A DNA stretch of 64,000 nucleotides from the NCBI RefSeq assembly GCF_002073975.1, contig NZ_CP020384.1, positions 3,162,001 through 3,226,000 on the forward strand, in the 5' to 3' direction. The stretch is from Rhodovulum sp. MB263 (GTDB lineage Bacteria; Pseudomonadota; Alphaproteobacteria; Rhodobacterales; Rhodobacteraceae). Shown one piece after another: positions 8,359 through 16,829 of the stretch (position 1 is the first letter of the stretch; each line of letters begins with the position of its first letter). Both the position numbers and the translations under genes were made by a program. The notes below the pieces were generated by a model that made no database searches, had not been told where the DNA came from, and was given only the letters and a program-made list of their open reading frames with translations.

Positions 8359-9387
8359 TTAAGCTACTCTTTGCACCTGCTGATCGGGTTTGTTGATATC
8401 ATTTCTCTGCCAATAAACCAGCGCCGGTGGCTTGCCGCCGAGGGCTGAGTGAGGACGCTGGTGGTTGTAGAAGGTCATCCATTTCCGGATAGCCCCTTTC
8501 GTCTCTGATCCGGTCTCCCAGGCATGCAGGTAGACGCATTCGTATTTCAGGGTTCGCCACAGCCGCTCGATGAAGATGTTGTCGAGGAATCGGCCTTTCC
8601 CATCCATCGAGATGCGCACACCGGATCGGCGGAGCCGGTCGGTCCAGGCGCAGGACGTGAACTGGCTGCCCTGATCCGTGTTCATGATCTCGGGCGGGCC
8701 GAACTTGTGGATGGCCTCGCTCAGTGCTTCGACGCAGAAGTCGGCCTCCAGGGTGTTCGAGATCCGCCAGGATAGAACCTTGCGCGTGTGCCAGTCCATG
8801 ATCGCTATGAGGTATAGGAACCCGCGGCGCATGGGCAGGTAGGTGATGTCCGAGCACCAGACCTGGTTCGGACGATCCACGTGCAGCCCTTTCAGAAGGT
8901 AAGGATAGGTCTTGTGTCCTTTCGCCGGCCTGCTCGTGTTGGGCTTCTGGTAAATCGGCATCAGCCCCATGAGGCGCATTAGCCGGCGTATTCGCTTCTC
9001 GTTCACGAGATGCCCGTCATTGCGCAGGTGCCAGGTCATCTGGCGGACACCGAAGAACGGCGTCTACAGGAACTGCTCGTCGATCTGCCGCATCAGGCCG
9101 AGGTTCTGTGCGGTCTCTCCCTTCGGCTCGTAGTAATAGGACGAGCGCGCAATCGACAGCAGCCTGCACTGCTGACCGATGGACAGCTGAGGATGGTCAG
9201 GCTCGATCATACCGCGCCTCACTTCCCGCCCCAGGGCTTCAGCTTTCGTTCCAAAAAAGAGTTGGCCACCGCCAGCTCCCCGATCTTGGCGTGGAGCTCC
9301 TTCACCTGCTCCTCGTCGATCTCGGGTCTCTTGCGGCCACCGCGCTCGAACACGCCGGACGCGCCTTCGAGCAGGGCGCGCTTCCAT
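8359..9387 (-). pseudogene. IS3-family transposase OrfB, interrupted by a nonsense codon
   Basis: The integrase core is complete: a first Asp in VWCSDITYLPM, a second in NTDQGSQF and the Glu in FIERLWRTLKYE, the DDE triad of IS3-type transposases, followed by the usual FYNHQRPHSALGG tail. However, codons upstream of MTWHLRNDGHL read EQFL, then TAG (9064-9066), then TPFFGVRQ. The stop is in frame with both halves and most simply arises from GAG. The frame enters from OrfA by a -1 shift at the run of six T on the coding strand (9253-9258). Without suppression only an N-terminal fragment would be made. Confidence 0.9.
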
Positions 9388-9512
9388 TGATGGATCATCG
9401 TCGGATGCACTCCGAACCGGCTCGCCAGCTCGGCCGCCGTCTCTTCACCCTTCAGGGCTTCCAGCGCGACCTTCGCCTTGAACTCAGGCGCGTGCTGCTT
9501 GCGTTTCGACAT
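9219..9512 (-). CDS. IS3-family transposase OrfA
   Basis: The 97-residue protein has the family's helix-turn-helix (FKAKVALEALKGEETAAEL then FGVHPTMIHQWKRALL) and a leucine-rich coiled segment (EEQVKELHAKIGELAVAN). It binds the IS ends and normally is also made as an OrfAB fusion by -1 frameshifting. The slippery run of six T followed by G lies at the expected place near its C-terminus. It reads with OrfB from the right end of the element. Confidence 0.9.
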   Translation of the reverse strand: MSKRKQHAPEFKAKVALEALKGEETAAELASRFGVHPTMIHQWKRALLEGASGVFERGGRKRPEIDEEQVKELHAKIGELAVANSFLERKLKPWGGK

Positions 9513-9592
9513 CTCTGATCTCCTTCTCGTCGAAGATCAGCAGACTGCAAATCGTAGCTTACGTCACTGTCCGAATTTCGGGGGGTAGCTCA

Positions 9593-9844
9593 CACCATGA
9601 GCTCGTGGAGATGATGCGTCGGCCGGACACAACGTATTTTGCCGGCTACTTCGACCGGGCTACGCAGGAGATGCGGCTAAACAAGCCAGTTGAAGTTATC
9701 AGTGAATTGCCGGAGCAGATCGGCAGACTGGTGATTTGGCGGAAAGCGGTCTGCGATGCTTTCCTGGCTCTCGAAGCCATGCCCAGGGGCGCGATGCAGA
9801 ATACCGCCTTAGCGGCGCACTCTGCGCGTCTCTCGTCGAGTTGA
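9593..9844 (+). pseudogene. Possible remnant frame cut at its 5' end by the IS3 element
   Basis: Reading right from the IS end, an open frame runs ELVEMMRRPDTTYFAGYFDR and on to a TGA at 9842-9844, with EQIGRLVIWRKAVCDAF further along. It looks more protein-like than the neighbouring debris, but no start is present other than a GTG at 9605 and no family is recognised. It could be chance. Confidence 0.25.
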
Positions 9845-9866
9845 AGGGGCAATCCCAGGGGCAGCG

Positions 9867-10238
9867 TCACTCAGCACCGCGAGACGCGATCTTGTCTCGT
9901 CGTTTTTCTCTCGATCTCCGCAAGTGTTCTGCCATGCAGGTGACGCAGTAGCCGTCATTTGTGTAGCGCGTTCGGGTTTCGTGTTTCTTGCACGGCGCAC
10001 CCTCGTATCGCTCGTTGCCCGCGGCCCAAGCGGCAGCACGTTCAGGCGATATGGGGTCGTAGGCAGGAACCGTCCCGCGTTCGATGGCGTTACGAAAGGT
10101 GGAGTGGCTCGCGTCGAACTCTTCCGCCAAAATCGTCGTCGCGCGGCTTCTCGGTTCGCCCGCAGCAGCCAACTGCTCGAAGCGGCGCAGCGCGTCAGGC
10201 CACCAGGGCCGTTGTTCGATGTGGGGTTGCTTCGCCAT
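9867..10238 (-). CDS. Small HTH / zinc-ribbon-like protein, phage or island type
   Basis: The 123-residue protein starts MAKQPHIEQRPWW and has a helix-turn-helix-like segment (ATTILAEEFDASHSTFRNAI, about residues 34-53). Its C-terminus has a C-x2-H and C-x2-C pair (CKKH and CVTC) with NDGYCVTC between, which resembles the zinc-binding recognition modules found near HNH endonucleases and phage DNA-binding proteins. It ends in a basic tail (RRSREKRRDK). It lies 60 bases from the tRNA gene, reading away from it. Function is otherwise unknown. Confidence 0.6.
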   Translation of the reverse strand: MAKQPHIEQRPWWPDALRRFEQLAAAGEPRSRATTILAEEFDASHSTFRNAIERGTVPAYDPISPERAAAWAAGNERYEGAPCKKHETRTRYTNDGYCVTCMAEHLRRSREKRRDKIASRGAE

Positions 10239-10299
10239 AAGTCAGTTATGACCGATTGTGCCAACCTCGCCAATCGTTTAAACGTCGGGGCGCGCCGCA

Positions 10300-10373
10300 G
10301 GCCCCTTAGCTCAACTGGATAGAGCAGTCGACTTCTAATCGACAGGTTGAGGGTTCGAGTCCTTCAGGGGTCG
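10300..10373 (+). tRNA. tRNA-Arg (anticodon TCT)
   Basis: A 74-base cloverleaf folds cleanly: acceptor GGCCCCT with AGGGGTC (one G-T pair), D arm from GCTC to GAGC, anticodon stem GTCGA/TCGAC around the loop CTTCTAA (anticodon TCT at 10334-10336), and a T arm with loop TTCGAGT. CCA is not encoded; the discriminator is G. It would read the AGA codon, rare in GC-rich alphaproteobacteria. Lack of CCA and its place inside an island suggest a mobile-element-borne tRNA. A diverged partial partner occurs at 12466-12516, where the same downstream sequence is repeated. Confidence 0.92.
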
Positions 10374-10386
10374 CGCTGTGCGTCAA

Positions 10387-10799
10387 TTGCCAATGAAGCA
10401 TAAGCTTGCACGTTTTGGCGGTTTCCATGCACACCCCCTGTCAAGAGGCTTGGGGTGCGGTATCGAGGTTTACTTCTAGCACACTGGGATAGAACGGTAT
10501 TTCAGCACAACCCGTGGCTATCGGTCACTTACCTCTCTGAGATTTCAGGAGTGCCACAACCGGCTCAACAGCGTTGCGAAGATAGACCGGTCCGACATCC
10601 AGGCCGTTTGGTCGGAACGGCTGGACCCGCTCGCTCTGCAGAACGGCCCGAATCGTGTTCAAATGCGCACCGGTTTCGGCCGACAACATCGATGGGGTCG
10701 TGTAGCTGGCCTCAAACGCAGCGATGTCGTCGCGGCTCATGCGCCATTCCCGACGCCTGGTCGTGGGATTCAAAACCAACATCGCAGGCGTGTAACCCC
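10387..10799. repeat. Direct repeat copy 1 (413 bp)
   Basis: The stretch from TTGCCAATGAAGC to TGTAACCCC is repeated at 12530-12942 with a constant offset of 2143 bases and only scattered substitutions. It begins shortly after the tRNA-Arg gene and includes the last third of the gene at 10525-11211. Confidence 0.9.
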
Positions 10800-11211
10800 C
10801 TTCGATCAGAGCCAGGAACTGACCTTTCCCCCGAATGCCCGCCGACCGAGCGAAGGCCGCTGCTGTCACCTCTCCCTGGTTGATCGATGGCTTGCGCTTC
10901 GGCGCGGCCTTCGCCTTGAACGCAGCAACCTCGGCGATTTCCACCACAAGCCCGTGGTAACCGAACACATCAGGACACTGACCAAGGCGCAAAGCTCCCG
11001 TCCGGATGGCCGCAATGATCTCGCCCACAGGAAAGTCCAGCCGCTTGTGAACGCGTTGGATCGTCTCCCACCCTGGCTCCTCTGGGGCAACCGGCTGCGC
11101 ATAGGCCTCCAACTCTTCAAGAAGAGCTTGGCCAGCCTTCCTTCCAATCCGAGGCTCTGCCCGCATGTCCGCCATCATGGCGGCTGGCGGAGCTATGACG
11201 AAAGCCCCCAT
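10525..11211 (-). CDS. Uncharacterised protein with TniQ-like / DNA-binding C-terminus
   Basis: The 228-residue protein has a helical N-terminal part and a segment WETIQRVHKRLDFPVGEIIAAI (about residues 48-69) that looks like a helix-turn-helix. The C-terminal block FEASYTTPSMLSAETGAHL ... RVQPFRPNGLDVGPVYLRN matches in layout the tail of the partial protein at 1-213. Such repeats of short helix-turn-helix units are seen in C-terminal regions of TniQ-type transposition proteins, but the assignment is tentative. The start is uncertain: ATG codons at 11178, 11175 and 11166 are alternatives to 11211. It diverges from the AAA gene at 11214. A second, truncated copy of its C-terminal part is at 12668-12942. 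Confidence 0.6.
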   Translation of the reverse strand: MGAFVIAPPAAMMADMRAEPRIGRKAGQALLEELEAYAQPVAPEEPGWETIQRVHKRLDFPVGEIIAAIRTGALRLGQCPDVFGYHGLVVEIAEVAAFKAKAAPKRKPSINQGEVTAAAFARSAGIRGKGQFLALIEGGYTPAMLVLNPTTRRREWRMSRDDIAAFEASYTTPSMLSAETGAHLNTIRAVLQSERVQPFRPNGLDVGPVYLRNAVEPVVALLKSQRGK

Positions 11212-11213
11212 CC

Positions 11214-12180
11214 ATGCCCAAAATCCGCTTCATCCTGAGCAAACAGCCCGATCCGGCACTCGACGAGGCCGCAATCATCAAGCGTCTCAAGGAATTCTAC
11301 ACCGCCTTGCAGGACAAGCGGCAGATTTCCGAAGGCATCCCCCAGGAAGAGCGCGCGGCGCACAATGAATTATGGCGTTACCCACAGAATGAGCTCCCGA
11401 AAGCGCTCGAGATCCGGATCAGGCGGTGGGCGCAGAAGATCCACCGCCACCATCTGAAGGAGGTCGAGCCAACGCGCCTGTCGCGAGAAGACCGTGCCAT
11501 GCTCGAGGGCTGTCGCGATGGCGCCGAAATCTTCGACCTGCGCTCGGCGCATGACATCGACGAGATCGCAGCGGCACTTCATGCGGAGTTTCCCTGGATC
11601 GCGGAAGCGACAACACATGTCTGGCGCAGCCTTCATCGCAACCTGGCAGGTGGCATGCCCGGCGCCAAATTCGCGCCAATTCTTCTCGATGGCCCGCCGG
11701 GCATTGGCAAAAGCGCATGGGCACGTCGTCTTGCGCAGCTGCTGGAAACGCCGGATATGACCCTGGATGCCACCGGCGAGAATGCCAGTTTCGGGCTAAT
11801 AGGAAGTCAACGCGGCTGGTCGAATGCCGGCCCCGGTCGGCTCGTGAGCCTGATGCTGATGCGTCAGATTGCAAATCCGCTCGTCATTATCGACGAAATT
11901 GAGAAATCCGGTACGCCCGTGTCCGACAAGGGGCGCGCCTTCAGCCTTCCGAATGCGCTCCTGCCGCTGCTCGAAGACGTGACGGCAAGCCGGTGGACCT
12001 GCCCCTATTTCCAGAACCAGTTCGATATGTCGTTCATCAACTGGGTCTTCACCTCCAATAGCCTGCGCGGCCTATGCCCAGAACTCCCGCCTGCCTCAAG
12101 GCCTGTGTCCCTTCACGGCCCCCGGGTATCGCGACATGATCGACAGCGACAAACTCATGGAGATGGTGCTGGACGTATAG
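11214..12180 (+). pseudogene. AAA+ ATPase (Lon-like ATPase core), disrupted at its C-terminal end
   Basis: The protein has an N-terminal helical region (about 160 residues), a Walker A DGPPGIGKSAWAR near residue 161, a Walker B LVIIDEIEKSG near residue 223, and a sensor-1-like FTSNSL near residue 281. This is the order of an AAA+ core close to Lon. Right after SNSLRGL the sequence stops looking like an AAA+ protein. The frame used by the longest reading (to 12410) is low-complexity nonsense, while a different frame gives NSRLPQGLCPFTAPGYRDM and stops at 12180. A frameshift or rearrangement at about 12066-12075 has removed the Arg-finger and lid region. A terminator follows at 12210. Confidence 0.6.
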
Positions 12181-12209
12181 CGGCTGGCCAATGCTGGGAT
12201 GGAGGTTTC

Positions 12210-12236
12210 AGGGCTCGCATTGCGGGCCCTTTTTTT
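12210..12236 (+). terminator. Rho-independent terminator
   Basis: GGGCTCGC (12211-12218) pairs with GCGGGCCC with one wobble pair and a three-base loop, followed by seven T. It lies 30 bases after the stop at 12180, and supports that stop as the original gene end. Confidence 0.8.
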
Positions 12237-12465
12237 GGCCACCGCCCTGCATGCTTATGTGTCAACTGTGCATGCTTATGCCTTGCGGTGAAGAGCGCCC
12301 TACGGCAAGCATCTGAAATACATAAGATATTTATCCACGGCACAGCTTCCGAATCAACTGGGTGTGCAAACTTATGGTGCATTGGCATCAATTGCATCGC
12401 AATTGCATAGTAGCAAAATAGGCGAGTAGAATTGCTTGGTTTTCAAGCGGTTGGGGACGTAGAAC
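12237..12465. other. AT-richer spacer without a gene
   Basis: This region between the terminator and the tRNA scar contains CATGCTTATG repeats (near 12250 and 12271) but no gene. A leftward open frame across 12372-12587 is the familiar false frame produced by the antisense of a tRNA. Confidence 0.45.
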
Positions 12466-12516
12466 AGCGACCTTCTAATTCTCAGGTCGGGGGTTCGAGT
12501 CCTCCACGGCTCGCCA
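12466..12516 (+). pseudogene. 3' part of a tRNA-Arg (anticodon TCT) with encoded CCA; tRNA scar
   Basis: From CTTCTAAT onward the sequence keeps the anticodon loop, variable region, a T arm (loop TTCGAGT, stem GGGGG/CCTCC) and an acceptor 3' strand ACGGCTC followed by G and CCA. The 5' half is degraded: there is no TAGCTCA D arm and the anticodon stem does not pair. A preserved tRNA 3' half beside a duplicated segment is what site-specific integration into a tRNA gene leaves behind (attL/attR scar). It aligns with the tRNA at 10300 at an offset of 2140 bases. Confidence 0.7.
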
Positions 12517-12529
12517 TGTGTCACAGCAG

Positions 12530-12942
12530 TTGCCAATGAAGCATAAGCTTGCACGTTTGGGCGATTTGCATGCACCCCCCCTGTCAAGAGGCTTGGGGCG
12601 CCGTGTCGAAGGTTTCTTCTAGCACACTTGGATAGAACGGTATTTCAGCGTAACCCGTGGCTAGCGGTCACTTTCCTCCCTGAGATTTCAGGAGTGCAGC
12701 AACCGGCTCAACAGCGTTGCGAAGATAGACCGGTCCGACATCCAAGCCGTTGGGTCGGAACGGCTGGACCCGCTCGCTCTGCAGAACGGCCCGAATCGTG
12801 TTCAAATGCGCACCGGTTTCGGCCGACAACATCGATGGGGTCGTGTAGCTGGCCTCAAACGCAGCGATGTCGTCGCGGCTCATGCGCCATTCCCGACGCC
12901 TGGTCGTAGGATTCAAAACCAACATCGCAGGCGTGTAACCCC
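12530..12942. repeat. Direct repeat copy 2 (413 bp)
   Basis: Second copy of 10387-10799, at a constant 2143-base offset. It stops abruptly at TGTAACCCC, after which sequence of the LysE pseudogene begins, so its right edge is a rearrangement junction. Confidence 0.9.
12668..12942 (-). pseudogene. Truncated copy of the C-terminal part of the 10525-11211 protein
   Basis: Residues LVLNPTTRRREWRMSRDD to the end at LLKSQ are nearly identical to the full-length gene 2.1 kb to the left. The frame is cut at 12942, where the unrelated LysE sequence starts, leaving about 90 codons. It has no promoter or own start that would make a meaningful protein. Confidence 0.85.
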
Positions 12943-13509
12943 GTCGAGGAGCCGAGGCAGGCGGGGGCCGTTCAGGGCATTCTGAAACGGCACTGTCGCG
13001 GCAGTCAGCGCTGCAAAGAAAATCAGCCCCATCGACGCGTGTATCCCCGCGAGCATGACGCTGAACGGCACCACCGAAACGCCCACGGGCAGAAACTGCG
13101 GCAGGAAGCTAATATAGAAGACTCCGACCTTGGGGTTAAGAAGGTTGGTCATCACCCCGCGCAGGAACCAATTCGGTGCGGAAGGCGCCATGACCCTGGG
13201 CAGGCCCGGCTCTCGCGCACGCAACGCCCCCCGCAACATCCCGATCCCCAGCCAGATCAGGTAGGCCGCGCCGGCAAGCTGAAGACAACGGTAAGCCAGT
13301 TCCGACACGGCCAGCACAGCACCGAGCCCCAAAGCCGCAATCAATCCCCATGCCAGCACCCCGGTCACCACCCCTGCTCACGCCAGCATCGCGCGGCGCG
13401 GCCCCTCGACCGCCGCCGTCCGCAGAACGAGGGCTGTATCGAGCCCCGGTGTGATCGTCAGCAAAGCCGCGGCAATGGAAAAGCTCAGCAATGCAGTTGC
13501 AACGTCCAT
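12943..13509 (-). pseudogene. LysE/RhtB-type amino-acid exporter, nonsense and truncated
   Basis: Starting at 13509 (MDVATALLSFSIAAALL) the frame gives the LysE hallmark TPGLDTALVLRTAAVEGPRRA, then a TGA at 13378-13380, then in the same frame GVVTGVLAWGLIAALGLGAV and further membrane helices. GGA to TGA is the simplest change. The C-terminus is lost at 12942, where the repeated segment begins. Normal family members are about 205-210 residues; this one retains roughly 190 codons before the junction. It was probably once an amino-acid or threonine exporter. Confidence 0.85.
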
Positions 13510-13589
13510 GGCTACTCTCCGATCTCGTCCAGGAAATCTGACAGAAGCCCCTAACCTTCGGGCCAAACACCGAGATTCGACGCCTCATT

Positions 13590-14243
13590 CAAATGGCCCC
13601 TTGGCCGAAGCGACTGCGATCTTCTTTGCCGCACCGCTGCTGATCGTGATCTTCGCGGGCATGTTCCTGGGCGAAGACGTGCGTTTGTTCCGGCTGTCGA
13701 TGGTCGGCCTAGGGCTTGCAGGCGTGATGGTCGTCATGTCTCCGCAGCTGACCGACATGGGCACCGCGTCGGGCCCGCTGCGCGCTCTTGGGGCGGTGGT
13801 GGCGCTTGGAAGCGCCCTCATGTCGGCGCTTGCGCATATCTTCATCAGGAAGCTGTCGCAGACCGAGCCGACAACGGCGATCGTGTTCTGGTTCATCATC
13901 ACGTCGGCACTGCTCAGCCTGCTGATAATTCCCTATGGCTGGGTTCTGCCGGCCCCGGTGACCCTCGCCCTGCTGATCGGGATCGGTGTGATCGGCGGAC
14001 TGGGGCAGATCTGCTTGACCGCCGCCTATAGCCATGCGGATGCGTCCGAGGTGGCGCCGTTCGAATACAGCTCTATGATCTTCACGACCGCCATCGGGTG
14101 GAGCTTTTTCGGCGAGATCCCGAGCCGCACCGTTCTAAGCAGTGCGGCTCGGGATCCTGGCCGGCGTGCTGATCATCTGGAGCGAGCGCAAGCTGAACGC
14201 GATGCGCAAGACGACTGCGGGCGCCTCGGAGACCGGTAAATGA
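13590..14243 (+). pseudogene. EamA/DMT-family transporter, missing its N-terminal half and frameshifted
   Basis: The visible protein starts in the middle of a family member (LAEATAIFFAAPLLIVIFAG, a conserved mid-protein helix), continues through the second EamA repeat (AAYSHADASEVAPFEYSS, FFGEIPS), and then shifts frame near 14140. The correct tail, VLIIWSERKLNAMRKTT and on to TGA at 14241-14243, is in another frame. The first half of the protein has been lost where this fragment joins the LysE 5' side. Together with the LysE gene this is a junction of two decayed transporter genes. Confidence 0.85.
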
Positions 14244-14247
14244 CACG

Positions 14248-14934
14248 CTAAAGCGAAGCTCCGCCGCAGATGACAAGCGTCTGCCCGGTAATGCTGGCCG
14301 CCGCATCCGACAGAAGAAATGCCGCCGTGCCAGCGACCTCTTCGGGCAGAACGAAGCGCCCGATGGGGGGATAGGCCGGTCCGACGCCCTGGCGCGCAGG
14401 ATCGCGCAGCATTGGTGTGTCCGTCGCAGCGGGGGCCACGATGTTCACCGTGATCCCCTTGGGCGCCAGCTCGGCCGCAATCGAGCGGGCGAGGCCCGTG
14501 ACGGCAGCCTTGGAGGCGGCGTAGAGCGCCTTGCCCTTCGCCCCGGTCGCGACGCGGCTGCCGATCAGGACGATCCGCCCGTTTTGGGGCATTCGGGGCG
14601 CAAAATGCTGGATCAGCTGCGCCGCGCAGTCGACGTGCAGCCGCCACATCTGGGAACCCTCGGCACGTGACATCGAAGCGTGATCGCCCACTCGCAACAC
14701 GCCTGCGGCATGGATCAGCGCATCAGGTGCAGGCAGATCCGGCAGAGCAGCGGCAACGGCGTCCTCGTCCAGCAGATCGACGGGCCGATGGGTAAAGGCC
14801 GACCCCAAAGTCGCTTCCGGTGCCCGGCGACTAAGACCCGTCACTTTCCGGCCATCGGCCAGAAGGCGGTTGCAGATGGCCAGCCCGATGCCCGAGCTGG
14901 CGCCGGTGACGATGGCGTGGCGCGGCTCAGGCAT
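14248..14934 (-). CDS. Short-chain dehydrogenase/reductase
   Basis: A classical SDR of 228 residues: NAD(P)-binding TGASSGIG at residues 9-16, a catalytic Ser region (VLIGSRVA), YAASKAA with the Tyr-x3-Lys pair, and a C-terminal substrate loop. The ATG at 14934 overlaps the last codons of the PdxA-family gene by 8 bases, so it is the last gene of the leftward operon; a longer frame upstream of it lies inside PdxA coding sequence. In four-carbon-acid pathways an SDR often oxidises or reduces a hydroxyl of the sugar acid. The exact substrate cannot be read from sequence. Confidence 0.9.
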   Translation of the reverse strand: MPEPRHAIVTGASSGIGLAICNRLLADGRKVTGLSRRAPEATLGSAFTHRPVDLLDEDAVAAALPDLPAPDALIHAAGVLRVGDHASMSRAEGSQMWRLHVDCAAQLIQHFAPRMPQNGRIVLIGSRVATGAKGKALYAASKAAVTGLARSIAAELAPKGITVNIVAPAATDTPMLRDPARQGVGPAYPPIGRFVLPEEVAGTAAFLLSDAAASITGQTLVICGGASL

Positions 14935-15898
14935 GGCGCTTCGCCTGCGCGAGGTTGCGAGCATAGGATAGGGCGCTCAGCATGTTCACATGGTTTGCTT
15001 TGCCGGTTCCGGCGATGTCGAAGGCCGTGCCGTGGTCGACCGAGGCGCGATCAATCGGCAGGCCAAGCGAGACATTCACCGCCGTATCGAAGGCCACGAG
15101 CTTGATCGGGATGTGGCCCTGATCATGATACTGCGCGACGACCAGATCGAACGCTCCCTGGTAGGCGCGGTGATATACCGTATCGGCCGAGATCGGACCT
15201 TGGACATCAATCCCCTCGGCCTGCGCTGCCGCGACGGCGGGGGCGACCTGCGCGTCATCCTCGGTGCCGAAAAGGCCGGATTCTCCGCAATGTGGGTTGA
15301 TTCCCGCCACGGCGATGCGTGGAGCTTCTATGCCCATGCGCTTCAGGTGGGAATGGCCTGTTCGGATCGTCTCCAAGATGCGCTCGGGCGTGGCGCGGGT
15401 GATTGCGTCCTTCAGTGCCACATGGGTCGAGACGTGGATCACATTCAAACGTTCCGACGCCAACAGCATCCAACTGCCACGACTTTCGGTCAAATGAGCC
15501 AGCAAACCCGTATGGCCATCGTAATGGTGACCGGCAGCGTTCAGAGCCTCCTTGTTGATGGGGGCTGTGACGATACATGAGACCTCGCCTGCCTGCGCCA
15601 TCTCGACGGCGGTACGGATATACTGGAAGGACGCCTCGCCGCAGGAGGGGGACAATACGCCGAAGCGGTCGGGCAGGCCCTCAACGGGGACATGGCGCAG
15701 GCGCAGGCCCCCGGGGCCGTCGCCCAGTTCCAGCGCCAGGCCGAGCGCATCACGGGCGCGCTCCAGCACGGCCCTATCGCCGATCACGATCAGTCCGGCG
15801 CGCTGGTCGGCAGGCAGGTCGGCTGCCGCCCGAAGGGTGACTTCGGCGCCGACGCCCGAAGGGTCGCCCATAGTGATGGCGATTAAGGGATTGGTCAT
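14927..15898 (-). CDS. PdxA-family 4-phosphohydroxy-acid dehydrogenase (decarboxylating type)
   Basis: The 323-residue protein opens with [13 protein letters not shown] and carries [13 protein letters not shown] near residue 265 and [21 protein letters not shown], the metal- and substrate-binding motifs of PdxA. PdxA paralogues (PdxA2) oxidise and decarboxylate phosphorylated D-threonate or erythronate after a DUF1537 kinase. Such a kinase is encoded in the facing operon (22273-23346), and there are no other vitamin B6 genes here, so a catabolic role is more likely than pyridoxal synthesis. It starts 12 bases after the aldolase-family gene. Confidence 0.9.
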   Translation of the reverse strand: MTNPLIAITMGDPSGVGAEVTLRAAADLPADQRAGLIVIGDRAVLERARDALGLALELGDGPGGLRLRHVPVEGLPDRFGVLSPSCGEASFQYIRTAVEMAQAGEVSCIVTAPINKEALNAAGHHYDGHTGLLAHLTESRGSWMLLASERLNVIHVSTHVALKDAITRATPERILETIRTGHSHLKRMGIEAPRIAVAGINPHCGESGLFGTEDDAQVAPAVAAAQAEGIDVQGPISADTVYHRAYQGAFDLVVAQYHDQGHIPIKLVAFDTAVNVSLGLPIDRASVDHGTAFDIAGTGKANHVNMLSALSYARNLAQAKRHA

Positions 15899-15910
15899 GG
15901 AAACCTCCGG

Positions 15911-16813
15911 TCAGACGGTTGCGGCAAGGTCATGCCGATCAAGAATGTCGCGGATTGCGGCATCCTGCGCGGCATCCGGCATCAGTGCGGGCTGTCGCGA
16001 GGCACCCACGCCCGGATCGGTCAGATAGAGTGCGCGCTTGGCGACGGCGGGCGGATAACCCAAGGCATAAAGGTCGGTCCGCAGCGCGCCGAAACGCGCC
16101 TGCGCGGCTTCGGCGGCCTCCATGTCGCCCGCGTTGAAAGCGCGCACGATCCCCGCCAAAAGATGCGGGGCAACATTGCCAAGCCCGGAGATCGCGCCCG
16201 CCGCGCCGTTCTTCAGTGCCCATAACACAAGGTGATCGGGACCGGACCAAACGCCGAAGCCTTCGACTTGGCGCGAGACCTCAAGATACTCCTCAAGCGT
16301 CTTCTGGCTGCCGCCGCTATCCTTGATGCCGCAGATGTTGCCGTGCCGGGCCAATATCAGCGCGGTGTCGGGTTCAATATGGTTCTGGGTCCGCGCAGGG
16401 ATGTCATAAAGATAGACGGGCACATCTACCGCATCGGCCACCATCTCGAAATGGCGACGCAGCCCCTCTTGCGTGCAGGCGATGAAATACGGGGTGATGA
16501 CCGACACGCAATCGACCCCCAGATCGGCAGCGGCGCGGGCCAGCCGGACCGTTTCGAAGGTCGAGGGGGCGCCGACATTCACCATGACGCGTGCGCGGCC
16601 TGCGGCCTCAGCAAGCACGGCCTCGATCAGGGACAGCTTCTCGTCGAACAAAAGTGCGGTGAAATCGCCGTTCGTACCGGCGCAAAGGATGTCGTTGCCA
16701 GCTTCGACTTGGCGGCGGACCTGTGCGCGGGACTGATCGAGGTTCAGCGTCTCGTCGTCGTTGAAGCAGGTAACCGTGGCCACATAAGCGCGGCGGGGTT
16801 CGGCGGAGGTCAT
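15911..16813 (-). CDS. Dihydrodipicolinate synthase / N-acetylneuraminate lyase family aldolase
   Basis: The 300-residue protein has the DapA/NAL layout: an N-terminal GTNGDFTALLFDEK motif, YLYDIPART with the family Tyr near residue 136, and the Schiff-base Lys in CGIKDSGGS (about residue 165). The family makes or splits bonds to pyruvate or other 2-oxo acids. Here it is in an operon with an alcohol dehydrogenase, a PdxA homologue and an SDR, so a retro-aldol step in sugar-acid breakdown is likely, not lysine synthesis. The ATG at 16813 has GAAGGA upstream and starts 16 bases after the preceding gene. Confidence 0.88.
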   Translation of the reverse strand: MTSAEPRRAYVATVTCFNDDETLNLDQSRAQVRRQVEAGNDILCAGTNGDFTALLFDEKLSLIEAVLAEAAGRARVMVNVGAPSTFETVRLARAAADLGVDCVSVITPYFIACTQEGLRRHFEMVADAVDVPVYLYDIPARTQNHIEPDTALILARHGNICGIKDSGGSQKTLEEYLEVSRQVEGFGVWSGPDHLVLWALKNGAAGAISGLGNVAPHLLAGIVRAFNAGDMEAAEAAQARFGALRTDLYALGYPPAVAKRALYLTDPGVGASRQPALMPDAAQDAAIRDILDRHDLAATV

Positions 16814-16829
16814 GGCAGATCCTTCAGTA

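Larger units (their letters stand above)
8320..9592. mobile_element. IS3-family insertion sequence (about 1.27 kb)
   Basis: The left end TGAGCTACTCCCC at 8320 and the right end, which read inward is TGAGCTACCCCCC ending at 9592, form imperfect terminal inverted repeats. Further matching blocks are GGACAGT and TTTGCA-TGCTGATC. TGAGCT ends are typical of IS3-family elements. Inside are a short helix-turn-helix ORF (9219-9512) and an overlapping integrase-type frame in the -1 phase, the usual orfA/orfB arrangement. No target duplication is visible (CCA on the left, CAC on the right). OrfB has an in-frame stop, so the copy is probably unable to move by itself. Confidence 0.9.

Noticed and set aside
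8317-9595. Target-site duplication flanking the IS3 element
   Set aside because: The three bases on either side (CCA and CAC) do not match, so no duplication is claimed.
12372-12587. Leftward open frame with GEPWRTRTPDLRIRRSLFY
   Set aside because: This is the well-known artefact from reading a tRNA in antisense; it overlaps the tRNA scar.
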